64,000 nucleotides of DNA from an uncultured Rhodopila sp. (lineage in GTDB: Bacteria; Pseudomonadota; Alphaproteobacteria; Acetobacterales; Acetobacteraceae): positions 58,749-122,748 of the forward strand of contig CAINOE010000155.1 in the NCBI GenBank assembly GCA_903851415.1, written 5' to 3'. A model generated the notes under the pieces. It had not been told where the DNA came from. It saw only the letters and a program-made list of their open reading frames with translations, and made no database searches. Every line of letters starts with the position of its first letter. Positions within the stretch are counted from its first letter, which is position 1. Position numbers and translations under genes: made by a program. Positions 35,904 to 44,107 of this stretch are shown here, piece by piece.

Positions 35904-36358
35904 GTCCGCATCGTCTGCATGGCGAAGAACTGCACCCGGGTGGCCGCGGCTTTGCCGGAGCGCTCGGCCCGCCTCGCCTTCTGGCTGGCCTCAAGCGGTG
36001 CGATCATCCGGGCTTCCAATGTCTCCGCCCGCTCCGGATCCTGCATCAGCGCATCCACCAGCGCGGCAATCTCGGCCCGCCGCGGTTCGCGGCCGGCGAC
36101 ATAGGCATGGCCGATCGGCCCGGACCCGAGCCGCACGGTGCATCGGGTGACGGTCATTTCGCCAAGGTTGAACGGCGCACCGCCCCCGCCGGCCCGTCCG
36201 CGCACCATCACCAGACCGCCTTCAGGCCCGCGCAGCACGGTGTAATCCGGCACGCCGCCCGCGTCGTTCAACAAAGCCTCCAGCCGATCGGCCGGGGCGC
36301 GGGCAAGAACGGCCATCCAACGCTGGCGGGAAGTCCTGACAGGAACGCGATCGGTCAT
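35900..36358 (-). CDS. phnG: C-P lyase core subunit PhnG
   Basis: A 152-residue PhnG with RQRWMAVLARAPADRLEALL, FNLGEMTVTRCTVRL and GHAYVAGREPRRAEIAALVD. It pairs with PhnI for the nucleosidase reaction. An in-frame ATG eight codons upstream (36382) is possible, but it lies inside the probable PhnF operator and lacks a ribosome binding site, so the Met at 36358 is preferred. The first gene of the operon. Confidence 0.93.
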   Translation of the reverse strand: MTDRVPVRTSRQRWMAVLARAPADRLEALLNDAGGVPDYTVLRGPEGGLVMVRGRAGGGGAPFNLGEMTVTRCTVRLGSGPIGHAYVAGREPRRAEIAALVDALMQDPERAETLEARMIAPLEASQKARRAERSGKAAATRVQFFAMQTMRT

Positions 36359-36370
36359 GAGCGCCTGAGG

Positions 36371-36393
36371 TTGTTTAGACATCTAGACAGCTA
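36371..36393. promoter_or_regulatory. probable PhnF operator
   Basis: TTGTTTAGACAT is a near-palindrome and overlaps CATCTAGACAG, so TGTCTA(G/A)A occurs twice in tandem on the reverse strand. GntR/HutC-type repressors bind such short palindromes. It lies between phnG and the divergent phnF, where autoregulation is expected. Confidence 0.45.
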
Positions 36394-36449
36394 GGGCCGG
36401 GTGCGCGTATCGTCAACCACTAAAGGGGCCCGAATTGGATGAAAGAACG

Positions 36450-37205
36450 ATGAACCCGACCGCCGGGATGGACGAGCCCGCCACCCATCCGGTCGACCGC
36501 CAGGACGGGGTGGCGCTGTGGCGCCAGATCGCCGGTGCGCTGCAACGCGACATCGCCTCAGGCGTGCACCAGCCGGGTGGGCGCCTGCCGACGGAGGCGG
36601 AACTGTCGGCGCGCTTCGGCGTCAACCGCCATACCGTCCGGCGGGCGTTGGAGGAGCTGTCCCGCGACGGGCTGGTGCGTGCCGAGCAAGGCCGCGGCAG
36701 CTTCGTCGCGGAGGACGTGCTCGATTACACCGTCGAGGCACGCACCCGGTTCTCCGAGTGGATCCGCAAGCACAACAAGGAGCCGTCCGGCCTGGTCCGC
36801 CAGCTGCGGGAGATCGTCGCGGATCAGCGCGTTGCCGCCGGGCTGGACGTGCGCGCCGGCAGCAAGATCGTGATGCTGGAGCGTCTGGGCCTCGCCGATG
36901 ATCGTCCGGTCAGCCTGACGCGGCATTATTTTTCCCCGCGGCTGAAGGGGATGCTTCAGGCGTTGCAGTCGTCCCCGCGCATCACGGACGCGTTGCGCGC
37001 CGTTGGCGTGGAGGATTACCTGCGGCTGCAAACCCGGGTGACCGCCCGGCTGCCAACCCAGACCGAGGCGGAGCTGTTGCGGATGGCGCGCAGCCGGCCG
37101 CTGCTCGTCGGCGAGAACATCAACGTGGACCGCGACGGCGCGATTATCGAGTTCGCCGTCGGGTGCTATCCCACGCCGCGGGTGCAGATCGTCTTCGAGC
37201 CATGA
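36450..37205 (+). CDS. phnF: GntR/HutC-family regulator of phosphonate genes
   Basis: A 251-residue regulator. The N-terminal winged helix has ALWRQIAGALQRDIASG, LPTEAELSARFGVNRHTVRR and LVRAEQGRGSFVAE; the C-terminal UTRA ligand domain ends PTPRVQIVFEP. Divergent from phnG, it probably represses the operon until phosphonate or a product is present. The ATG at 36450 follows GGATGAAAG; a TTG at 36435 is an alternative. It is coupled by a 12-base gap to the second phnM. Confidence 0.92.
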   Translation: MNPTAGMDEPATHPVDRQDGVALWRQIAGALQRDIASGVHQPGGRLPTEAELSARFGVNRHTVRRALEELSRDGLVRAEQGRGSFVAEDVLDYTVEARTRFSEWIRKHNKEPSGLVRQLREIVADQRVAAGLDVRAGSKIVMLERLGLADDRPVSLTRHYFSPRLKGMLQALQSSPRITDALRAVGVEDYLRLQTRVTARLPTQTEAELLRMARSRPLLVGENINVDRDGAIIEFAVGCYPTPRVQIVFEP

Positions 37206-37217
37206 AGGTCTGATGGA

Positions 37218-38366
37218 ATGCGCGATTTCAGTATCAGCGGCGGGACGGTGCTGCTCGGCCCGGAGGGCCTGCAACAGACCGATGTGGCGGTTCGCGCCGG
37301 CCTGGTTGACCGCATCGGCGGTGATTCAGGCGGCGCGCGGTTCGATGCGTCAGGTCTGCTGGTGCTGCCGGGAATCGTCGATCTGCATGGCGATGCGTTC
37401 GAGCGGCAGATCCAGCCTCGGCCCGGGGTGAATTTTCCCGTCGATCTGGCGCTGCGGGACACGGAATCGCAGTTGCTGGCGAACGGGATTACAACCGCGT
37501 TTCATGGCGTGACGCTGTCGTGGGAGCCGGGGCTGCGCAGCCTGGACGCGTGGCACGCGATGATGGCGGCGTTGTTCGCACATGCCTGGACCTGCGACAT
37601 GCGGGTGCATTTGCGGTGGGAGGCGTACAACCTCGACGCCCTGGACACCGCGGTCGCGGCGATCGAGGCGGGGCATGTGCATCTGGTGGCGTTCAACGAC
37701 CATACGCCCTCCATCGTCCGCAAGCTGAAGGACCCGGTGGAGGGCGCCAAGTACAGCGGCCGCGCCGGGATGAAGATGGAGGCGTTCCAGGCGATGGCGC
37801 ACGGCGTCGCCTCCCGCTCCGACGCGGTGCCCGCCGCGCTTGACCGCATCGGCGCCGCCGCCCGGGCGGCCGGGCTGCCGATGGCGAGCCACGACGACCA
37901 CAGCATCGCCGCGCGCGACGGGTTTCGCGCCCGCGGCGCCCGCATCTGCGAGTTCCCGATCGCGGAGGAGGTGGCTGCCGCGGCGGTCGCGGCGGGGGAT
38001 TTCGTGGCGATGGGGTGCCCGAACGTGGTGCGCGGCGGGTCGCATCTCGGCTGGGCTTCGGCGGCGGCGATGGCGGAGGCGGGGGTGTGTTCCGTGCTGA
38101 CGTCGGATTACTACTACCCGGCGATGCTGCGGGCCGCCTTCGTGCTGGCGGAGCGGGGCGCGCTGGACCTGCCGCGCGCCTGGGCGCTGATCGCGGAGAA
38201 CCCGGCACGGGCGGCGGGGTTGTCGGACCGCGGCGTGATCGAGGCGGGGAAGCGAGCCGATATGGTGGTGGTCGATCCGGGGACGTGCCGGGCGGTGGCG
38301 GTGGTCGCCGGGGGGCGGGTGGCGCACCTGACGGCGGAGGGCAGCTTGCGGCTGTCGGCGGGGTGA
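37218..38366 (+). CDS. phnM: second PhnM-type diphosphohydrolase
   Basis: A 382-residue amidohydrolase of the PhnM family, the metal site being GIVDLHGDAFERQ, MASHDDHSIAARD and LTSDYYYPAML. Where the operon copy has VDVHTDNLE it has VDLHGDAFE, and sequence similarity between the copies is only moderate, so they are ancient paralogs rather than a recent duplication. It follows phnF by 12 bases and is co-transcribed with it, apart from the main operon. It may act on a different triphosphate or be a backup. Confidence 0.9.
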   Translation: MRDFSISGGTVLLGPEGLQQTDVAVRAGLVDRIGGDSGGARFDASGLLVLPGIVDLHGDAFERQIQPRPGVNFPVDLALRDTESQLLANGITTAFHGVTLSWEPGLRSLDAWHAMMAALFAHAWTCDMRVHLRWEAYNLDALDTAVAAIEAGHVHLVAFNDHTPSIVRKLKDPVEGAKYSGRAGMKMEAFQAMAHGVASRSDAVPAALDRIGAAARAAGLPMASHDDHSIAARDGFRARGARICEFPIAEEVAAAAVAAGDFVAMGCPNVVRGGSHLGWASAAAMAEAGVCSVLTSDYYYPAMLRAAFVLAERGALDLPRAWALIAENPARAAGLSDRGVIEAGKRADMVVVDPGTCRAVAVVAGGRVAHLTAEGSLRLSAG

Positions 38367-38462
38367 TCAGCGGCAGCGACGGATATCTTGATCAGGTGCG
38401 CCGAGCCGGGGTAATCGTAACGCTCTTCTACAGGTTGCGCGCCAACTGTTTTCGGGTGACGA

Positions 38463-38663
38463 ATGTCTGACAGCCTCGTTTTGGAACTGCTACGTGCGAT
38501 GCGCGGCGATATCAGTCAGATCAAGACTGACATCATCGAAGTGAAAGAGCGGCTGGGCTTCCTGGAACGGGGCTACGCCTCGCTTTCCCGTCCCGTCGAT
38601 CGCATCGGCAGCGATGTGGGGCGGATCAAGGCGCGTTTGGACATCGCCGGCGCGCCGGTATGA
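38463..38663 (+). CDS. 66-residue coiled-coil protein
   Basis: Starts MSDSLVLELLRAMRGDISQI after GGGTGACGA. Heptad-like spacing through ISQIKTDIIEVKERLGFLER suggests a coiled coil; the family of short MobC-like or phage-linked DNA-binding proteins has similar forms. Function unknown. The gap after phnM (96 bases) holds nothing. Confidence 0.55.
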   Translation: MSDSLVLELLRAMRGDISQIKTDIIEVKERLGFLERGYASLSRPVDRIGSDVGRIKARLDIAGAPV

Positions 38664-38763
38664 CCGGTCATGGTGCTGAGGCGGGCAACCATCCCGGGGG
38701 GCCGTCCTGCGTGGCGGTGAGGGTGTGTTGCCTACCGGCCGGATGCCGGGGCCCTGCCGCCTG

Positions 38764-39261
38764 ATGATCGAACGCTTCCTGCATCGCGTGCTGTTCGCCA
38801 GCCGCTGGCTGCTGCTGCCGTTCTACCTCGGCCTGGTCATCGCACTGGCGCTGCTGGCGTTCAAGTTCGTCCAGAAGCTGGTCGCGCTGTTTCCGGACTT
38901 TATCGCGCTCGACCTGGAATCGACGATCGTCGTCAGCCTGAAGCTGGTGGACATCGCGCTGACGGGCAACCTGCTGCTGATGGTGATCCTGGCCGGGTAT
39001 GAGAACTTCATCTCGCGGATCGAGACCGATACGAAGGAGGAGCGGCCATCCTGGATGGGCAAGGTCGATTTTGCCGATTTGAAGATGAAGCTGATCACCT
39101 CGATCGTGGCGATCTCGGCGATCCAGTTGCTGGAGGCGTTCATGAACATCGAAGCCACCAACAAAGTCGATGTGGCCTGGCTGGTCGGCATTCATCTGAC
39201 GTTCGTGGTATCCGGGCTGCTGCTGGCGGTGCAGGACCGGATCGGCGGCAACAAGCACTGA
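38764..39261 (+). CDS. UPF0114 (YqhA-like) membrane protein
   Basis: A 165-residue protein with four membrane segments. Family stretches are RFLHRVLFASRWLLLPFYLG, LALLAFKFVQ, ALTGNLLLMVILAGYENFIS and HLTFVVSGLLLAVQDRI. Its role is not established. The Met at 38764 precedes the conserved start; upstream codons are unlikely. A short T-tailed hairpin follows. Confidence 0.85.
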   Translation: MIERFLHRVLFASRWLLLPFYLGLVIALALLAFKFVQKLVALFPDFIALDLESTIVVSLKLVDIALTGNLLLMVILAGYENFISRIETDTKEERPSWMGKVDFADLKMKLITSIVAISAIQLLEAFMNIEATNKVDVAWLVGIHLTFVVSGLLLAVQDRIGGNKH

Positions 39262-39275
39262 CCGTGAGGACGGCG

Positions 39276-39292
39276 AGCCGCGGCGGCTTTTT
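39276..39292 (+). terminator. short rho-independent terminator after UPF0114 gene
   Basis: AGCCG-CGG-CGGCT followed by five T, 15 bases after the stop. The stem is only 5 bases, so efficiency is uncertain. Confidence 0.45.
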
Positions 39293-39315
39293 GTCGTTTC
39301 CGCGGCGGATGACCG

Positions 39316-39435
39316 GGCGGCGTCCTGCGCGATCCGATCCCGTTCCCAAACCAGCCCGAGAGCCCGGCGCGCGTCCCGGCGTTCGAAGTTGCGGATGACG
39401 TCTCCCTTGGATAGGTCATCATACCGAGACGTCAT
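39316..39435 (-). pseudogene. N-terminal relic of a site-specific DNA methyltransferase
   Basis: From the ATG at 39435 the reverse strand reads MTSRYDDLSKGDVIRNFERR, then LGLVWERDRIAQDA. This resembles the N-terminus of type III Mod-like adenine methyltransferases (YDHLSREELIRLLEKRD, then LGLVWERDEIEADRA). After about 40 codons the match ends and the frame runs antisense through the UPF0114 gene. It is probably the stump of a lost restriction-modification gene. Confidence 0.4.
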
Positions 39436-39488
39436 GGCGCGGTGCTTTAGCAGGGTTGGGGCGGCTGTCGAGACTTGACAGCGACGCG

Positions 39489-39989
39489 TCAGCGCGACTT
39501 CGGCGGGGGCTGATCGTTTATGGCGGCGGTGAAGCGTTCGCTCGCCGCCTGTCCCTCTGCAAGCAACGCGGGCCAACCGCCCGGCGGATTACCGCGCTTC
39601 AGCATGCCGGAGAAAAGAGCATACGGATCGGTCGAGGCGCCGGCTTTGCGCAGGGTGTCGCGGTCATTCACCCACGCATAAACGATGATTCGCGATGCTG
39701 AGTCCGCGCGGAAGAACAACCGGAAGCGGTTGGCCGCGAACTTGGCTCTGAACCAATGCCGGTGCTCAGCGCCAAGCGTATTGCCCTGCCGGAAGTCAGG
39801 CGCGAGCGGGTCGCGCGGTATCCGCTCAAGCACCAGGGTCATCAGCGTCGCCAGCAGTTTAACGCTCGCGTTGCTTTGCCACTTGACCGGATCGGACCGG
39901 CGCGCCCGCTCCGAGGCGTCGATCAGCTTTTCGACCTGGTCGACGAACAAGGGGGTCGCGAACAACGTCCAGCCGTGTCGCTGGATCAC
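39489..39989 (-). CDS. yhaV: YhaV-type toxin
   Basis: A 166-residue ribosome-dependent RNase of the RelE-like YhaV family: GWTLFATPLFVDQVEKL, HRHWFRAKFAANRFRLFFR and RIIVYAWVNDRDTLRKAG are signatures. GTG start, 3 bases after the antitoxin stop. The C-terminus has PYALFSGMLKRGNPPGGW as expected. Confidence 0.9.
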   Translation of the reverse strand: MIQRHGWTLFATPLFVDQVEKLIDASERARRSDPVKWQSNASVKLLATLMTLVLERIPRDPLAPDFRQGNTLGAEHRHWFRAKFAANRFRLFFRADSASRIIVYAWVNDRDTLRKAGASTDPYALFSGMLKRGNPPGGWPALLAEGQAASERFTAAINDQPPPKSR

Positions 39990-39992
39990 CGC

Positions 39993-40310
39993 CTACAACC
40001 CGACATCGCCTTCAATCGGTTCTTCCGGATCGCCGGTGACGCCGGCAGTCAGGGACTGGATGCGCTCGATCAAAGATGAAGGCAAAGCGACAAGGGACTC
40101 CGGATGGCTTTCGATGTCGCGCGCCAGAAGCGCAAGAAACGGTCCGAGGGCGGGGTCCGACACGGTCTCATCAGCGGCATGGACGGTTACTGCGCCATTC
40201 TCGATGCGGAAGGCGATGCGGCCGCCATACCCGATGCCGAGCGCCTGGCGTACAGTCTTCGGGACGGTGGTCTGGCCCTTCGCCGTGATGGTACAGATTT
40301 CTTCGATCAA
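39993..40310 (-). CDS. prlF: PrlF-type antitoxin
   Basis: A 105-residue AbrB-fold antitoxin with TITAKGQTTVPKTVRQALGI, the PrlF/SohA signature, and a C-terminal tail that should bind YhaV. No ATG fits: the only start consistent with a ribosome binding site (GGAGG at 8-base spacing) is the TTG at 40310, giving LIEEICTITAK. A longer open frame upstream is not supported. Confidence 0.85.
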   Translation of the reverse strand: MIEEICTITAKGQTTVPKTVRQALGIGYGGRIAFRIENGAVTVHAADETVSDPALGPFLALLARDIESHPESLVALPSSLIERIQSLTAGVTGDPEEPIEGDVGL

Positions 40311-40480
40311 TATGACGACCTCCAACGGCGAGAATGGTAAGGAGTTCGCATTACATTTTCCAGCCTTTTGTCGCAGTTGCCGGGTCTCGCTTTCCCGTCT
40401 CACTGGCCTATCCGCCCCGCCCGCGCTAGACGTCCCGCCACCCGGGGCGGCGACGCCCCCAAACGTTAAGGACACACGCC

Positions 40481-42337
40481 ATGCCCGCCTACCGCTCCCG
40501 CACCACCACCCACGGCCGCAACATGGCCGGCGCGCGCGGACTGTGGCGCGCGACGGGCATGAAGGACGGCGATTTCGGCAAGCCGATCATCGCGGTGGTG
40601 AACAGTTTTACCCAGTTCGTGCCGGGGCATGTGCATCTGAAGGACCTCGGCCAGCTCGTCGCCCGCGAGATCGAGGCGGCCGGCGGCGTCGCCAAGGAAT
40701 TCGACACCATCGCCATCGATGATGGCATCGCCATGGGCCATGACGGCATGCTGTACAGCCTGCCCTCGCGCGAGCTGATTGCCGACAGCGTCGAATACAT
40801 GGTCAACGCGCACTGCGCCGACGCCATGGTCTGCATCTCCAACTGCGACAAGATCACCCCCGGCATGCTGATGGCCGCGATGCGCCTCAACATCCCCGCC
40901 GTGTTCGTCTCCGGCGGCCCGATGGAGGCCGGCAAGGTCGTACTCAAGGGCAAGTCCCGCTCGGTCGACCTGATCGACGCCATGATCGCCGCGGCCGACG
41001 ACACCAACACCGACGCGGAGGTCGAGGTGATGGAGCGGTCCTCCTGTCCCACCTGCGGCTCCTGTTCCGGCATGTTCACCGCCAATTCGATGAACTGCCT
41101 GGTCGAGGCGCTCGGCCTCGGCCTGCCCGGCAACGGCACCGTCGTCGCCACCCACGCGGACCGCCGCGACCTGTTCCTGGAGGCCGGGCGCAAGATCGTC
41201 GAGATCACCCGCCGCCACTACGAAACCGATGACGCAAGCGTCCTGCCGCGCAGCATCGCCACCTTTGCCGCGTTCGAGAATGCGATGACGCTCGACATCG
41301 CCATGGGCGGCTCAACCAACACCGTGCTGCACCTGCTGGCCGCCGCCAACGAGGGCGAAGTGCCGTTCACCATGCTCGACATCGATCGGCTCTCTCGCCG
41401 CGTGCCGGTGCTTTGCAAGGTCGCCCCCTCGGTGCCCGACGTTCACGTCGAGGACGTCCACCACGCCGGCGGGATCTTCGCGATCCTCGGCGAACTGGAG
41501 CGTGTCGGCCTGATCGACGCTTCGGTGTCGACGGTCCACTCCGAAACCCTCGCCGAGGGGCTGGAGCGCTGGGACGTCCGCCGCACCAGGGACGACGCAG
41601 TCCGCACATTCTACCGCGCCGCCCCCGGCGGCGTGCCGACGACGGAAGCGTTCAGCCAGTCGGTCCGCTGGGACGCGGTCAACGACGATCGGGAGAAGGG
41701 GGTGATCCGCGACGCCGAACACGCCTTCTCCAAAGACGGCGGATTGGCGGTGCTGTACGGCAACATCGCCGAGGAAGGCTGCATCGTCAAAACGGCCGGG
41801 GTGGATGCCAGCATCCTGACCTTCTCCGGCCCGGCCCGCGTGTTCGAGAGCCAGGATGCGGCGGTGACCGGCATCCTCGGCGGCTCGGTGAAGCCGGGCG
41901 ACATCGTGCTGGTGCGCTACGAGGGACCGCGCGGCGGACCGGGGATGCAGGAGATGCTGTATCCGACCAGTTACCTGAAGTCGAAGGGCCTGGGGAAAGT
42001 CTGCGCTCTGATCACCGACGGCCGCTTCTCCGGCGGGTCATCCGGCCTGTGCATCGGCCATTGCTCGCCGGAAGCGGCGGAAGGCGGCACGATCGGGCTG
42101 ATCGAGGAGGGCGATGTCATCCGCATCGACATCCCCGCGCGATCGATCGTCCTTGATGTGCCGGACGCCGTGCTGGCGGCGCGCCGGGCGGCGATGGAGG
42201 CGAAGGGCGATGCCGCCTGGCAGCCGGCCGAACCGCGCCAGCGCCATGTTTCGTCGGCGTTGCGCGCCTATGCGGCAATGACCACCAGCGCGGCTCGCGG
42301 CGCCGTCCGCGATGTAGCCGCGCTGCGCCGCCGGTAG
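40481..42337 (+). CDS. ilvD: dihydroxy-acid dehydratase
   Basis: A 618-residue Fe-S enzyme of valine and isoleucine synthesis. It closely follows E. coli IlvD: NSFTQFVPGHVHLKDLG, GIAMGHDGMLYSLPSRELIA, ISNCDKITPGM, SCPTCGSCSGMFTANSM and GRFSGGSSGLCIGHCSPEAA, the Cys residues holding the cluster. AAGGACACACGCC gives the ribosome binding site. The stop abuts the start of the next gene. Confidence 0.97.
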   Translation: MPAYRSRTTTHGRNMAGARGLWRATGMKDGDFGKPIIAVVNSFTQFVPGHVHLKDLGQLVAREIEAAGGVAKEFDTIAIDDGIAMGHDGMLYSLPSRELIADSVEYMVNAHCADAMVCISNCDKITPGMLMAAMRLNIPAVFVSGGPMEAGKVVLKGKSRSVDLIDAMIAAADDTNTDAEVEVMERSSCPTCGSCSGMFTANSMNCLVEALGLGLPGNGTVVATHADRRDLFLEAGRKIVEITRRHYETDDASVLPRSIATFAAFENAMTLDIAMGGSTNTVLHLLAAANEGEVPFTMLDIDRLSRRVPVLCKVAPSVPDVHVEDVHHAGGIFAILGELERVGLIDASVSTVHSETLAEGLERWDVRRTRDDAVRTFYRAAPGGVPTTEAFSQSVRWDAVNDDREKGVIRDAEHAFSKDGGLAVLYGNIAEEGCIVKTAGVDASILTFSGPARVFESQDAAVTGILGGSVKPGDIVLVRYEGPRGGPGMQEMLYPTSYLKSKGLGKVCALITDGRFSGGSSGLCIGHCSPEAAEGGTIGLIEEGDVIRIDIPARSIVLDVPDAVLAARRAAMEAKGDAAWQPAEPRQRHVSSALRAYAAMTTSAARGAVRDVAALRRR

Positions 42338-43213
42338 ATGCGCCTCTGGCCCATCGGCCTGGTCATCCTGACCCTCGCCACGGCGCGGGCGGAGACGCCG
42401 GGGCCGGTTGGCCAGCCGACAGGTCCGTGGCGCGAGCAAATCCACTGGGTGCCGGCGCAGGACGGGGGCGGCCGAACGCGCCTTCTTTACACGCGCATCT
42501 GCCGCCCGGCCGGCGACCGACCGGCGCGCGTGGTGCTGATCAACCACGGCAAGCCGGCAGACGCCGATGTGTCCAAGGTCAAGCCGGCAGCGTGCGGCAA
42601 CGAGGCCGTGCAGTGGTTCCTGGCGCGCGGCTATCTGGTTGTGGCCGGGGTTCGTCGCGGCTATGGCGAGACCGGCGGCGACCTGGCCGAAACCTCCGGA
42701 TCATGCAGCGCCGATGCGTTGGTTCGCGCGGCGCATGAGGGCGCGCGCGATGTGGATGCGCTGCTGCGCTATGCCACCTCGCTGCCCTATGCGCAGCCGG
42801 ACCGGGTGGTGGTTGTCGGCCAGTCCGTCGGCGGATGGGTGACGGACGGATACGACAGCGTGCCGCATCCGCATGTCGCCGCGATGGTGAGCATGGCCGG
42901 CGGTCATGGCGGGCATATTCACGGTATCCCGAACAACAACTGCAGGCCCGACCAACTGGTCCTCGCGGCCGGGGTTTTGGGCAGGACGGCCACCACGCCG
43001 ATGCTGTGGATTTATACCGCGAACGACAGCTTTTTCGATCCGGGCCTGGCGCAGCGGATGTACGACGCGTTCACCGGCTCGGGTGGCCGGGCGGAGTTTC
43101 ATCCGCTTCCGCCGTTCGCCAGGGACGGCCATACGCTGTTTTTCGGCAATGGCGGTTCCGCGATCTGGGGACCGCTGGTGGAGGCGTATCTGGGGAGGAT
43201 GGCGGACAGGTAG
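42338..43213 (+). CDS. secreted alpha/beta hydrolase
   Basis: A 291-residue alpha/beta-hydrolase with signal peptide MRLWPIGLVILTLATARA. The nucleophile elbow is VVGQSVGGW, the acid probably Asp in YTANDSFFDP and the His in ARDGHTLF. Dienelactone hydrolase or acetyl-esterase-like fold; the substrate is unknown. Its ATG immediately follows the ilvD stop, so the two are in one transcript although they seem unrelated in role. Confidence 0.82.
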   Translation: MRLWPIGLVILTLATARAETPGPVGQPTGPWREQIHWVPAQDGGGRTRLLYTRICRPAGDRPARVVLINHGKPADADVSKVKPAACGNEAVQWFLARGYLVVAGVRRGYGETGGDLAETSGSCSADALVRAAHEGARDVDALLRYATSLPYAQPDRVVVVGQSVGGWVTDGYDSVPHPHVAAMVSMAGGHGGHIHGIPNNNCRPDQLVLAAGVLGRTATTPMLWIYTANDSFFDPGLAQRMYDAFTGSGGRAEFHPLPPFARDGHTLFFGNGGSAIWGPLVEAYLGRMADR

Positions 43214-43285
43214 CGAGGCTGTGCTTTGGTCTTCAAACCGCCGGGGTGCTCCCCATGTGCCCGCTAGGGTGTTGCTCGGTGATCG

Positions 43286-44107
43286 ATGTCCGCAGGCCAG
43301 ACCGTTCCGTTGCCGGACGACCCGCTCGCGCTGCACGCGCCGCGTCTGTTCCGGGCGTTCGGCTGGTACCTGCGCTGGTTCTTCTGGCGTAACTTCCACG
43401 CCGTCCGCATCAGCGGTGCCGGGATCCCTGACGTCCCGGCCGATCGGCCGCTGATAATATATGCGAATCATCCGTCGTGGTGGGACCCGGCGCTGTTCAT
43501 GCTGCTGGCCAATACAATCCTGCGTGACCGGATCAGCTTCGGGCCGATGGAGGCCGAGGCGTTGGGCCGCTACAGGCTGTTCCGCCGCTTCGGCGTCTAC
43601 GGCATCGACACCGCCACGCACCAGGGCGCCGCGCGTTTCTTGGCCGCCAGCAGAAGGATTTTGTCCCGGCCGGGCACGGCGCTGTGGGTGACCTCCGAAG
43701 GGCATTTCACTGACCCGCGGGTGCGTCCGCTCCGGCTGCGGCCGGGACTGGCGCATCTCGCGCGCCGGTTGCCGAATGCGGTGATCGTGCCGCTCGCCAT
43801 CGAGTACCCGTTCTGGAACGAACGCAAGCCGGAAGCGCTGTTCCGATTCGGCGATGCGGTGGAAGCCGGCGGGGGCCGCAATTTGGGCGTCGCCGCCTGG
43901 AACGCATTGCTGGAGCAATGTCTGACCGAAACGATGGATGCGCTGGCGGTGGCCGCAATATCCCGCGATCCGGGCCGTTTCTCGCGGGTGCTGCGGGGGC
44001 GTGTCGGTGTCGGCGGGATCTACGACGTCTGGCGCCGGATCGTTGCGACGTCGAGGCTTCGGCGGCCGGAACTCGCGCACGAACCACAGCGGGAGCCGGG
44101 GGCGTGA
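43286..44107 (+). CDS. PlsC-type acyltransferase, carotenoid-cluster member
   Basis: A 273-residue acyltransferase with the HX4D motif as NHPSWWDP and the second motif as TSEGHFTDPR. It is of lysophosphatidate/1-acylglycerol acyltransferase type. It is coupled by GTGA overlap to a glycosyltransferase beside desaturases, so it may acylate a carotenoid glycoside, as CrtO does in staphyloxanthin, though CrtO itself is not of this fold (inference). Confidence 0.82.
   Translation: MSAGQTVPLPDDPLALHAPRLFRAFGWYLRWFFWRNFHAVRISGAGIPDVPADRPLIIYANHPSWWDPALFMLLANTILRDRISFGPMEAEALGRYRLFRRFGVYGIDTATHQGAARFLAASRRILSRPGTALWVTSEGHFTDPRVRPLRLRPGLAHLARRLPNAVIVPLAIEYPFWNERKPEALFRFGDAVEAGGGRNLGVAAWNALLEQCLTETMDALAVAAISRDPGRFSRVLRGRVGVGGIYDVWRRIVATSRLRRPELAHEPQREPGA

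Noticed and set aside
38668..39315. Continuation of the methyltransferase-like frame
   Set aside because: After the first 40 codons the frame is antisense to the UPF0114 membrane protein and carries Gln/Arg-rich sequence typical of shadow frames.
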